From contig CALGCG010000002.1 in assembly GCA_937884485.1 (NCBI GenBank), positions 1-9,408 on the forward strand: 9,408 nt of DNA, written 5' to 3'. The position numbers and the translations under genes were made by a program. Position 1 is the first letter of the stretch; the number at the start of each line of letters is the position of its first letter. Source of the stretch: an uncultured Bacteroidales bacterium (GTDB taxonomy: Bacteria; Bacteroidota; Bacteroidia; Bacteroidales; P3). The notes under the pieces were generated by a model that searched no databases, was not told the DNA's origin, and worked only from the letters and a program-made list of their open reading frames with translations. This document shows positions 1-7,635 of this stretch, in pieces.

Positions 1-3000
1 TCTGGTCGAAGTTGGTGCCGGTGACGTGGAGCTCCCACTCGGTCTCGGCCTCGCCGATGGTCCAGCCGAGGGTGGCGCTGGTGAGCGTCACGTCGCTGAC
101 GGTGAGGGCGGAGGGGGTGAAGCAGGGGTGCTCGTCGGTGATGATGGGTATGAGGGCCCATTCACTCATGTTGTTCTGTCCGCAGATGGCGCGCACACCA
201 ATGGTGTATTCGGTGGCGGCGGTGAGGCCAGAGAAGGTGTAGGTGGTGTCGGTGAGGGCGATGGGAGTGGCCGTAGTGGTGGAATCCCAGGTGCCTTCGA
301 CGATGGCAACCTCATAGTTGTCGGCGGTGCCGGACCAGCTGATGGTGGCAGTGGTCTCGGCAACAATGGTGGAGGAGACAACAGGATCGTCGCATCCTAC
401 GCCGGTGCCGGTGATGGTGAGGTCGTCGAGGTAGACATAGTAGGCGAAGTCACCCCAGTAGCGGAAGGCCACAAACTTGGTGTTGGCAGGCAGGGTGTCG
501 GTATACTCTGTCCAGGACGAAGAGCTGAGGTCGGTCTTTGCGATCCACGTGAAGGCGCTAACTTCGCGCGTGGTGGTTGAGTAACCCACCCAGAGGCTAT
601 CGCTGTTGCCGTATTTGGCAGCCCAATAGTTCAGCACGAGGTCGGTACCGACAAGCTCGGGCGAGATGAGGTACTGATTGTAGTCGGAAGAAGAAGAATA
701 GGAGCTGAAGCGGAAGACCGTGTTGCCTTCGTGGACACCAAGTGCGTTGCCGACTTCGCTGGTGATAATCATGGGGTTGACGGTGGGATCGCCGTCGCCA
801 TAGACCTTGGTCCAGCAGGCGTCGTCAGACTCGAAACCATTGGTGTAGGGGAAGGAGTTGATGGGGTTGCAGTCGAAGACAGTGACGATACCTATGGTGG
901 TGTCGCTGCCATAGGGGTTGGTGGAGATGAGGGTGAGTGTGTCGATGCCACCAGCCGAGTAGATGATGCTCATGGAAGAGGTGTTGGCATTCATCATCGT
1001 GGCCTGACCGGCAGCTGCCATAGACGAAGTCCAGGTGAAGCTGACAGTGTTGGAGTCGCCCTCGATGCGGACAGCGTTGTAGGTGTTGGTGTCGCGGGTG
1101 AAGACGGTGCTGTTGCCACTCATGTAGTACATCGGCAGAAGGACACTGCGGATGCCGAAGTTGGTCATGCCCACCATACCATAAGCAGCGCAGGTGCTGC
1201 GGAAGGCGAAGCGCACGGTGTCGCCGGCATACTGAGCCATGGAGATGCGACGGAACTCAAAGGTGTTGGTGTTCACCGATTCCGTAATGAGCGTGTCGGT
1301 GAAGTCGGTCAGGAGGTCGCCACCATTGGGGGAGATGCGGAGTTCATAGGTGGCGGCGCTGTTAGTAGAATAGGAATCGGTAGAACCAGCAATCTGGTAG
1401 ACGAGCATGATGGAGTCGGCCTGGGCAGTGGCGGGAATGACAAAGGCAGGCGTGATCAGCCAGTCGTTGATGGAGTTGTTGCTGCCAGTGGCAGCGGAAT
1501 AGAGGTATCCATTGGTCGGGTTGACGCTGGAAGCCCAGGTCACAGAGGGATGACCCGTATTGTAGGTAGACCAGCAAGCGGGAATCATGTAGAACTCGGG
1601 CATGTGGTAGGGGACAGCCATGGGCACGCAGGCGGTGGAAGCATTCAGGACGTCGCTGAACATGGTGGTGCCGTCGGTGCAGTTGGTGGCAATACGAACC
1701 TCATAGTTGGTCGAGGGAGTGAGACCCGTCAGGACGATGGAGTCGGCGTTGGTGGTGACAGAGCTCCAGGTGGTGGTGCCGTAGGGGCGATAGTCGACCG
1801 TAAAGCCGTTGTTGGACCTTGCCACAGTCCAGCTGACAGTGATGCTGTTCTCGGTGGCGGTATCCTGAGTCAGCGCCATGGCGGGCATACAGGCAGGCAG
1901 ATAGTCGATTTCGACCTGCTTGATGTAGACGTCGCCGCCGTCAGCTTCGATGATGAAGCGGTTCTGGGTGCCGGTGTAGTGGGCCAGGTAGAAGGTGTGG
2001 ACGCCGAAGTTGGAACCTTCGGTGGCAGCAATGGAAGCCAGGAGGACCTTGTTGGTACCATCGGCGTTGCAGGCCGACACTTTGTAGCGCTGGTTGGTGG
2101 AGGAAGTGCTGTAGCAGCGATCGGTGATGCGGAGCATCAGAGTGTCGAGCGAAGCACCAATCTCAGGCGACATCAGGGTGTAAGTGCTGTAGATATTGTA
2201 ACCGTTCTCACTGTTGGGGGAAATGTTGGCGGTCCAGCAGGGATTGGCAGTGGTCAAAAGAACCGAATAGGGAGGCACAATGCTGCCGCAGGCGGTATAG
2301 ACCACGGAAGGAGTGCTGTAGACCACAGTGTCGGTGCAGATGGCACCCACACGCACATTGTAGGCAGTGCCAGCGCTGAGACCCGTAATGGTGTAGGGGG
2401 AGGCGTTGACGGTGACAGAGGTCCAGGTGGTGTCGGAGGAAAGCTTGTACTCAACCTTCCAGCTGCTCTCCACGCCATTGGCGAACCACTGCACGTCGAT
2501 GCTGTTCTGAGTGGTGCCACTGATGGCAACGGAGGGAGCCATGCAGTCGCCGCTGCAGTCGCCGAAGAACTGGATGTTGGGCACAGTGGATGAGCCATAG
2601 CTCGACGGGAGGTTGGCAACACTGAAGGAGTTGGAACTATAGCCGTAGCGCGACTGATAGTAGCCAGCATAAGTGTTATAGTCGTAGGTGTAATCGTTAT
2701 AGCCACGCCAGTAGTTATAACTGTTCTCCAAGCCCAGCTTGTGGGAGACGACGGTCACTATAAGACGCTTGGCGCTGTCGGGAGCGGGAACAGCATAGGG
2801 AGTGTCGAAGCCGAGGTAGGTCCAACCATTTCGAGTGACACTCAGCTTGCCAGAGGTAACCACTTGGGTCATCGTGCTGTCGACAGGGACAGTGCTGGAG
2901 AGCCAATAGCGGCCATTGTACAGGGTGAGGTCCGCGGTGTCAACAAAACCGATGTACATGTCGACATCATAGTTGTTCACGCCGATGTTTCCCTCGTTGT

Positions 3001-5686
3001 AGAAATAGGCATCGTAGGCAATACCAGTAAGGGTGTCGATACCGGCAAGGATACTGTCGCCATAGAGGGTCTGCGAGAAGCTATAATCATTATAATAATA
3101 GATGGGCGAAGAGGTAGCGTAGGAGGTTCCCACCTGAGCATCGGTGAAAGCCTGCGCACACCCGGGGCCGTGGGTGGTGAAGTAGAGGGTGATAGCCTCG
3201 GCAGTATCGATAGCACCGCAGAGACCGTCGAGGGTCACGCTGTAGGTGTGGCCGGGCACAAGGCCGCTGAAGGAGATGGAAGTAGTGCCCGTTACGGTCT
3301 GCACCACGGGGTCGGTTGTAGCGTCGAGGTCGGTCAGCGTCACGATGGCGCCGGTACCGGCAATACCCAAATTGTCGCGATAGCTCCAAGACACAATGGC
3401 AGCGGTGTTAGTGACCGTACCAAGGTTGGCGCGATAGACAGGGTAGCAGCGCAGCTGGGTCTGGAAGGGGCCAAGGTCGAGGTAGTTGGTGGTGTCGGCT
3501 TCGCCGTCAACCTCGCAGAGCGTAGCCACCTGGGCATTGTAGAGGGTGTTGGCGATGAGGGTGTCGACACGGACAAAGTTGGTGTCGGTGAAGATGTGGC
3601 TGATGACGGTATCGGTAACATTGCCGAGGGTGTCATACTCATAGTGCGTCAGCATCAGGTCGTAGCCGTGCTCCGATGAACCTTGCCAAGCGAAGTAGGC
3701 GCTCTCGTGGCGGATACTGTCGATGACGCCGCTGCCTGAGATGGGCATACGGCAGTTGGGGATGCTATTGATGCTGACATCGTCGAGATAGATGTAACCA
3801 TATCCGCTACGCAGGCGGAAGGCTAGGTAGGCGGAATCGCCCTCTTCAAGTCCGAGGAGGTCGGTGTAGAACTCGCCCTGCATGAGGGCGTAGCTGCTGT
3901 ATCCCGGAGTATTCATGTCGTAGGTGTTGAGGGGCACGAAGGTGGCGGGGTCGGTGAGATCGGTCATGATGCCGGCTTCGAAGACAGAACCAGAGCCGAA
4001 ATAGGTGTACATCCAGTACTGCACATGCAGGTTGCCTGGATTGTAGGTAATGGGACTGGTGGCAATGAAGCAGGTGTCGTCCTCATAGTCAGAGTAGAAG
4101 TAAACTGACTTGGATCCTGTATTTGTATAGTAACTAGAACTGTACACATAGGGACATGTACCGTTGTAGCTTTCCGTAGTCTTAAGTATTGTCCAGCACA
4201 GGGGACTGTCATTTTGCACATCGGTTTCAAAGCTTGTAAACCACGGCACATTGGAGATGGCGCCACAAGGGGTGACCACTGCCAGACGGGCAATGCCACT
4301 GGTGTCTTCGTCGTCACAGAGTGAAGCAACGCCGAGCTGGTACACGCTGCTGGAGGAGAAGCCACTGAAAGTAAAGGTGGTATCGGCAACATAGCTTCCG
4401 TAAACCGAGTCGCCAGCATAGACTATGTAAGCCGATGCGCTGCCGTTCCAAGTGAAGACCACATTTCCATCCTCGTCAAAGTGGCTGGCAAGGTTGGTGG
4501 GAGACGAACAGGCGGGGCATGCATTCTCGACTCCTGCCAGGGAGTCGCCATTGCTGCGGTTGTCCATCCCTTCAATGGTGAAGATTGTATTGCCGCCACC
4601 GTCAAGGACGTTTCCAGACATTTCGCTGGGGTAGTTGCCAAGAGTGAAGGTGAGCTTCACGGGAGCGCCCGCGCACACAGAGACGATGCCTGTATAGCTT
4701 TCGCCGCTCGTAATAGTGACAGAGCCCATCAGGGCACCATTCTGGTATACATTGATGGCATTGCCGTTCCAGCCGTCGCCAAAGTCGTCGACAGCGTTGA
4801 CAGTGATGTCGCACGATCCGTTCTCGCAGTCCGTCGCGAACATAGCGGTACGGGCAGGTACATCGCCATCGCTGCAGTCGGGGACAATGCTGAAGTAGTA
4901 TACCATAGCAGCATTGAGGTTGGAGACAACGTAGCTGCTGCCGACGACGCCGGGGATTTCGACAGTGTCATACTCGCCGGCATTGTTGGGCCAATAGCGG
5001 AGGGTGTAGGTAGTAGGGGCGTTAAGGGAGTCAACCCAGTTGAGGGTCAAACCGTCGGAGAGGATGTCGGTAGCAGAGAGAGACTGCACACGGAAACAGG
5101 TGGGGGCGGCACCATAGGTGAAGGTCACCTTGGGGAGGAAGTTGTATGCTGAACTCTGTTGGCTGTTGTAGGACATGTTTCCGGTGGTGGTGGCACCGAG
5201 GAAATACCAGCGGTTGTAGCCGGCTGCCTCGTGCTGGATGTCAACCAGCAGGTTGCCTCCGTTGTACACAAAGGGACTCTCGAAGAGGATGGTCAACGTG
5301 CCCGTCGAGCAGTCGAAATAGCCCTCGTAGCACTCATCGACGGGGGCCGTCGTATTCAAACCGCTCAGCGTAGCGTCCGTGCAGGTGCCCAGCGACACCG
5401 TCCAAATGCCCATCCGGTCGGCACTCGTGTTGGAGCCGTTATCACCGTTCGGGTCAATGTAGAACACCATCTGGGTGATTGCGCTCCCCTGCATGGCCGT
5501 CAGGCTGTCGGCAGGATAGAGCATCTGGTTATGCTGATCATCATCAGCATAGTAACCATAGAACGGCACATACTGGTTACTGGCTGTGCCGTTGCAGGTG
5601 GTCAACGTGCTGCTTTGTGCACGCAAACCCAGCGGCACTGCCAGCAGCAGCGCCACAGATGCAAATTGTAATAATTTTTTTAACAT
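1..5686 (-). CDS. Giant secreted Fn3 / cleaved-adhesin-like mosaic protein (C-terminus outside window)
   Basis: One reading frame without a stop runs from the ATG at 5686-5684 to the left edge, at least 1895 residues; I read every codon and found no interruption. Residues 1-24 form a signal peptide (MLKK, hydrophobic core, LRAQ end), which fixes the start. Modules in order: N-terminal beta module 31-196; Fn3 197-287; module with the motif DDFGDGWNGN at 300-309 (292-390); Fn3 393-474; cleaved-adhesin/choice-of-anchor-J-like jelly roll 475-644; Fn3 645-747; Fn3 747-843; a second N-terminal-type module 843-1044; Fn3 1048-1133; jelly roll 1134-1265; Fn3 1266-1353; jelly roll 1354-1519; PKD-like 1520-1605; jelly roll 1607-1764; Fn3 1765-1855; start of another Fn3 from 1855. 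Such proteins are usually cell-surface or secreted adhesins or glycan binders, often exported by the type IX system through a C-terminal sorting domain; that end is not visible, so the export route is inferred. No catalytic domain was recognised. The specific ligand is unknown. Confidence 0.9.
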   Translation of the reverse strand, partial: MLKKLLQFASVALLLAVPLGLRAQSSTLTTCNGTASNQYVPFYGYYADDDQHNQMLYPADSLTAMQGSAITQMVFYIDPNGDNGSNTSADRMGIWTVSLGTCTDATLSGLNTTAPVDECYEGYFDCSTGTLTILFESPFVYNGGNLLVDIQHEAAGYNRWYFLGATTTGNMSYNSQQSSAYNFLPKVTFTYGAAPTCFRVQSLSATDILSDGLTLNWVDSLNAPTTYTLRYWPNNAGEYDTVEIPGVVGSSYVVSNLNAAMVYYFSIVPDCSDGDVPARTAMFATDCENGSCDITVNAVDDFGDGWNGNAINVYQNGALMGSVTITSGESYTGIVSVCAGAPVKLTFTLGNYPSEMSGNVLDGGGNTIFTIEGMDNRSNGDSLAGVENACPACSSPTNLASHFDEDGNVVFTWNGSASAYIVYAGDSVYGSYVADTTFTFSGFSSSSVYQLGVASLCDDEDTSGIARLAVVTPCGAISNVPWFTSFETDVQNDSPLCWTILKTTESYNGTCPYVYSSSYYTNTGSKSVYFYSDYEDDTCFIATSPITYNPGNLHVQYWMYTYFGSGSVFEAGIMTDLTDPATFVPLNTYDMNTPGYSSYALMQGEFYTDLLGLEEGDSAYLAFRLRSGYGYIYLDDVSINSIPNCRMPISGSGVIDSIRHESAYFAWQGSSEHGYDLMLTHYEYDTLGNVTDTVISHIFTDTNFVRVDTLIANTLYNAQVATLCEVDGEADTTNYLDLGPFQTQLRCYPVYRANLGTVTNTAAIVSWSYRDNLGIAGTGAIVTLTDLDATTDPVVQTVTGTTSISFSGLVPGHTYSVTLDGLCGAIDTAEAITLYFTTHGPGCAQAFTDAQVGTSYATSSPIYYYNDYSFSQTLYGDSILAGIDTLTGIAYDAYFYNEGNIGVNNYDVDMYIGFVDTADLTLYNGRYWLSSTVPVDSTMTQVVTSGKLSVTRNGWTYLGFDTPYAVPAPDSAKRLIVTVVSHKLGLENSYNYWRGYNDYTYDYNTYAGYYQSRYGYSSNSFSVANLPSSYGSSTVPNIQFFGDCSGDCMAPSVAISGTTQNSIDVQWFANGVESSWKVEYKLSSDTTWTSVTVNASPYTITGLSAGTAYNVRVGAICTDTVVYSTPSVVYTACGSIVPPYSVLLTTANPCWTANISPNSENGYNIYSTYTLMSPEIGASLDTLMLRITDRCYSTSSTNQRYKVSACNADGTNKVLLASIAATEGSNFGVHTFYLAHYTGTQNRFIIEADGGDVYIKQVEIDYLPACMPAMALTQDTATENSITVSWTVARSNNGFTVDYRPYGTTTWSSVTTNADSIVLTGLTPSTNYEVRIATNCTDGTTMFSDVLNASTACVPMAVPYHMPEFYMIPACWSTYNTGHPSVTWASSVNPTNGYLYSAATGSNNSINDWLITPAFVIPATAQADSIMLVYQIAGSTDSYSTNSAATYELRISPNGGDLLTDFTDTLITESVNTNTFEFRRISMAQYAGDTVRFAFRSTCAAYGMVGMTNFGIRSVLLPMYYMSGNSTVFTRDTNTYNAVRIEGDSNTVSFTWTSSMAAAGQATMMNANTSSMSIIYSAGGIDTLTLISTNPYGSDTTIGIVTVFDCNPINSFPYTNGFESDDACWTKVYGDGDPTVNPMIITSEVGNALGVHEGNTVFRFSSYSSSSDYNQYLISPELVGTDLVLNYWAAKYGNSDSLWVGYSTTTREVSAFTWIAKTDLSSSSWTEYTDTLPANTKFVAFRYWGDFAYYVYLDDLTITGTGVGCDDPVVSSTIVAETTATISWSGTADNYEVAIVEGTWDSTTTATPIALTDTTYTFSGLTAATEYTIGVRAICGQNNMSEWALIPIITDEHPCFTPSALTVSDVTLTSATLGWTIGEAETEWELHVTGTNFDQ
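392..871 (-). other. Cleaved-adhesin / choice-of-anchor-J-like module 4
   Basis: Residues 1606-1765 of the giant protein. It begins C1606-NPINSFPY, continues with NGFES and Cys1624-Trp1625, and ends YVYLDDLTI just before C1765. It is the copy most similar in layout to the module at residues 474-645, sharing the same start, CW pair and terminal LDD strand. Two further copies lie at residues 1133-1266 and 1353-1519; they keep the Cys...Pro-Tyr...Cys-Trp start but lack the LDD ending. Confidence 0.6.
2639..2719 (-). other. Tyrosine-rich insert in the giant protein
   Basis: Residues 990-1016 of the giant protein contain eleven tyrosines in 27 positions (990, 992, 996, 999, 1001, 1003, 1006, 1009, 1010, 1014, 1016), mixed with Asn, Asp, Gly and Ser. 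The stretch lies near the end of the second N-terminal-type module. The corresponding part of the first copy (around residues 165-180) is shorter and has far fewer tyrosines. Confidence 0.75.
3752..4267 (-). other. Cleaved-adhesin / choice-of-anchor-J-like module 1
   Basis: Residues 474-645 of the giant protein. It begins C474-GAISNVPW, has Cys497-Trp498 near the start, and ends with the strand GYIYLDDVSI before C645. This layout (P-aromatic, FE, CW, then a terminal LDD strand) resembles the cleaved adhesin/MAM-like jelly rolls found next to Fn3 units in Bacteroidota surface proteins. Those folds often bind carbohydrate or protein; a ligand cannot be read from the sequence. Confidence 0.6.
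4517..4813 (-). other. GDGWNG-motif beta module inside the giant protein
   Basis: Residues 292-390 of the giant protein. The segment opens with C292 and carries the acidic, glycine-rich motif DDFGDGWNGN at 300-309. This is followed by an NG turn, a hydrophobic strand, and a late GGGNTIF-type strand. The DxxGDGWNG signature recurs in secreted Bacteroidota proteins between or beside Fn3 and adhesin modules. The cluster of aspartates and asparagines looks suited to binding a metal such as calcium, but that is an inference. The module sits between the first two Fn3 units, and C390 and C393 mark the junction to the second. Confidence 0.6.
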
Positions 5687-5747
5687 AAGTAATAATGTTT
5701 GATTAATAAATAATGTATAATGTTTTTTTGTCAATATTTTTTTTCGG

Positions 5748-5755
5748 CAAAATTA
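5748..5755 (-). promoter_or_regulatory. Alternative -7 box (TAATTTTG) for the giant gene
   Basis: The minus strand reads TAATTTTG, matching TAnnTTTG, 61 bases upstream of the start codon. The best upstream partner is only a TTG at 5780-5778 with a 22-base spacer, so it is weaker than the ribBA promoter. Use of this box would give a short leader of about 55 bases. Confidence 0.35.
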
Positions 5756-5864
5756 AAAACAACACAAAGAGCTCTCCCAACACAGGGTATGGAGGGGCAA
5801 TAGGGGGAGTTCAGATGAAGAAATGATTGGTTGCTTCCCAATCGGTTACACAATTATTGCCATG

Positions 5865-5891
5865 AAAGTGTACACTGCAAATATACACTTT
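5865..5891. promoter_or_regulatory. Operator-like inverted repeat over the giant gene's candidate promoter
   Basis: AAAGTGTA (5865-5872) and TACACTTT (5884-5891) are perfect inverted copies separated by 11 bases. Inside this lies a perfect 10-base palindrome AGTGTACACT (5867-5876). The element covers the TATATTTG box at 5878-5885 and the expected start of transcription. The placement suits a repressor site, but no regulator gene is present in the window. On the plus strand the second arm runs into eight or more T, so it also resembles a terminator, but no plus-strand gene would use it. Confidence 0.4.
5878..5885 (-). promoter_or_regulatory. Candidate -7 box (TATATTTG) for the giant gene
   Basis: The minus strand reads TATATTTGCAGT here, an exact match to the Bacteroidetes -7 consensus TAnnTTTG. 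It shares its TTTGCAGT context with the ribBA box at 9247-9254. The expected -33 position (about 5905-5908) falls in a T run, giving TTTT instead of TTTG. Initiation would be near 5872 and leave a leader of roughly 185 bases. It overlaps an inverted repeat that could be an operator. Confidence 0.5.
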
Positions 5892-5940
5892 TTTTTAATA
5901 TTGAAAAAAAAAATCACTTTACTGCGGGAACGGGAGCGCG

Positions 5941-7635
5941 TTAGTGGGCCGTCTGGCGGAGCACGTCGCCGTGGTCGGTGACAATCTGGCGGTAGAACCA
6001 CTCCGGATAGGGAGGCTGCTGGGGGAAGCGCACCACGCCGGTCTCGGTGGTCTCTATGCGGCCGTTCTTGACGTGCTTGATGTTGCCGTCGATGTACTTC
6101 ATCAGCAGCAGATGGTCCAGCTCGCGCCAGCGGCGCATCATCTCCTCGGCGCGGTCGTTGCTGAAGCGGTTGAGGGCGCCCACCAGGCGGGCCTCGTTCT
6201 CCTCGTTGGCCCAGCGGTCGGCATGGCGGCGCTCAAGGCTGACGAAGTTGCCCTCCAGCTCGCGCTGCACCTGCTGCACGTCGACAATCATCGAGTCGTA
6301 GCGCAGGTAGCAGAAGTTGCTCACGCGGTTGAAGAGCCAGAAGGCCGCCGTCTCGCTGTAGGTGGACATGCTGCCGTTGCCGTCCTCGAAGCATACGGGC
6401 ACCTGTGTGGTGCCGCAGTAGACGGGGCTGTAGCAGGTGCTGTAGGTGTCGTCGACGCCAAACCAGAGGACACCGCCCAGCTTCGACGGCAGCCACGAGC
6501 GGCACTGCGCCACGAACGAGAAGCCCGTCTGCTGGGTGCTGATGGCGCGTTCGTGGACATACTTCTGCCCGTCGACCTCAAAGTCCATCGGGCGCCAGCG
6601 GTAGGGACAGTGGAAGGGGCCGGCGCCGACGTCCTGCGTCATGTCCATGGGCGTGCCCTCGTAGTGGTCGCGCATCAGGGCCATGCAGTCCTGCACACTG
6701 AGCTTGCGGTTTGGCTTCACCCACAGGGGCAGGCGCTCGGCGTCCTTGTCGCCCATGGCGAACTGCTCGTAGCGCTTCATGCCGTCGGCCACGCGGTTGA
6801 ACATGGCATACACACGGGCCTCACAGCCCCGCAGGCCGGAGAAGGTCAGGGGGTTATAGGTGTCGGCGAAGGAGAATTCGGAGAACTTGGGGTGGGCGGC
6901 ATAGGCGTCGATGCCCAGCTTCTTGGCGAAGGTGATGACATCCTCGCTATAGACACACTCCACCTCCTTGTCGAAGATACGGTCGATATGCTTGCTGCTG
7001 ATGCTGTTCTTCACCCGCTTGCCCTCCAGGGGGAAGGTGGTGATGCGGGCCTGGTTGGCATGGCCGCAGATGTAGCCTTCGGGCACGCGGCGCGCCACCC
7101 ACACGGCGCCCTTCTCGCTGCCCTTGCTGGTGATCTCGAAGAGCCACACCTCGTCGGGGTCGGCCAGCGAGAAGCTCTCGCCGCCGTCGGCATAGCCGTA
7201 GGTGCTCACCAGCTCGTGCATCACCCGGATGGCCTCGCGGCAGTTCTTGGCCCTTTGCAGGGTGACGTAGATGAGGTTGCCGTAGTCGATGCCCTCGGCG
7301 TTGCCCTTGTCCAGGGGTGCGATGCCGCCCCAGGTGGTCTCGCCGATGGCCAGCTGGTGCTCGTTGATGAAGCCCACCACCTGGTAGGTGTGTGCCGGCT
7401 GCGGTATCGCTATCTGGAACCGCAGCGAGCCGTAGTTGTAGAGGCGCAGCATCTCGCCGGGCTCGTGGTCGGCGGCGGCGCAGTAGCGCAGCTGCCCGTA
7501 GCGCGTGTGGCTGTCGGCGGCATAGGTGATGAAGGTGCTGCCGTCGCTGCTGGCACCCTTCGTAACCATCAAGTTCGTGCAGGCCACAGCCCTCCCGGCC
7601 ACAGCCATCAGCAAAAGGACAAGAATTCGTTTCAT
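5941..7635 (-). CDS. Secreted C69 family dipeptidase
   Basis: This 564-residue protein matches the C69 (formerly U34) family of Ntn-hydrolase dipeptidases, which cleave dipeptides with an N-terminal cysteine nucleophile freed by processing. Residues 1-18 form a signal peptide ending AVA, so C19 of ACTNLMVTKGASSDGS becomes the mature N-terminus and the likely nucleophile. Other family blocks are visible: NEHQLAIGETT at 91-101, GGESFSLADPDEVWLFE at 151-167, GHANQARITTFPL at 191-203, YEGTPMDMTQDVGAGP at 325-340, YRWRPM at 345-350, STQQTGFSFVAQCRSWLP at 366-383 and WFGVDD at 391-396. Length fits the secreted Bacteroidales members. The ATG at 7635-7633 is directly followed by the signal peptide. 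It likely acts outside the inner membrane in peptide breakdown. No TAnnTTTG box was found in the 68 bp upstream, so it may be transcribed with the two preceding genes. No substitution in the visible blocks suggests inactivity. Confidence 0.93.
   Translation of the reverse strand: MKRILVLLLMAVAGRAVACTNLMVTKGASSDGSTFITYAADSHTRYGQLRYCAAADHEPGEMLRLYNYGSLRFQIAIPQPAHTYQVVGFINEHQLAIGETTWGGIAPLDKGNAEGIDYGNLIYVTLQRAKNCREAIRVMHELVSTYGYADGGESFSLADPDEVWLFEITSKGSEKGAVWVARRVPEGYICGHANQARITTFPLEGKRVKNSISSKHIDRIFDKEVECVYSEDVITFAKKLGIDAYAAHPKFSEFSFADTYNPLTFSGLRGCEARVYAMFNRVADGMKRYEQFAMGDKDAERLPLWVKPNRKLSVQDCMALMRDHYEGTPMDMTQDVGAGPFHCPYRWRPMDFEVDGQKYVHERAISTQQTGFSFVAQCRSWLPSKLGGVLWFGVDDTYSTCYSPVYCGTTQVPVCFEDGNGSMSTYSETAAFWLFNRVSNFCYLRYDSMIVDVQQVQRELEGNFVSLERRHADRWANEENEARLVGALNRFSNDRAEEMMRRWRELDHLLLMKYIDGNIKHVKNGRIETTETGVVRFPQQPPYPEWFYRQIVTDHGDVLRQTAH

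Larger units (their letters stand above)
5687..5940. other. Control region and possible leader between the dipeptidase gene and the giant gene
   Basis: This 254-bp spacer contains no credible gene. Read on the minus strand it holds, in order: a run of ten T (5913-5904) about 28 bases after the dipeptidase stop, a TATATTTG box overlapping an inverted repeat (5865-5891), a six-base stem GATTGG/CCAATC with a seven-base loop (5825-5843), a G/C-run segment whose ends can pair as CTCCC/GGGAG (5774-5809), a second TAnnTTTG box (5748-5755), and an AT-rich stretch up to the start codon. No recognised riboswitch class was seen. The T run follows only a weak three-base GCG/CGC pairing, so I do not call a firm terminator for the dipeptidase gene. 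Confidence 0.5.

Noticed and set aside
731..3679. Long plus-strand frames (620 and 312 codons) opposite the giant gene
   Set aside because: They are Gly/Val/Asp-rich translations mirroring the minus-strand codons. The minus frame has a signal peptide and recognisable modules, so it is the real one.
5865..5900. Plus-strand hairpin followed by T run, terminator-like
   Set aside because: No plus-strand gene precedes it. The inverted repeat is better explained as an operator-like site at a minus-strand promoter.
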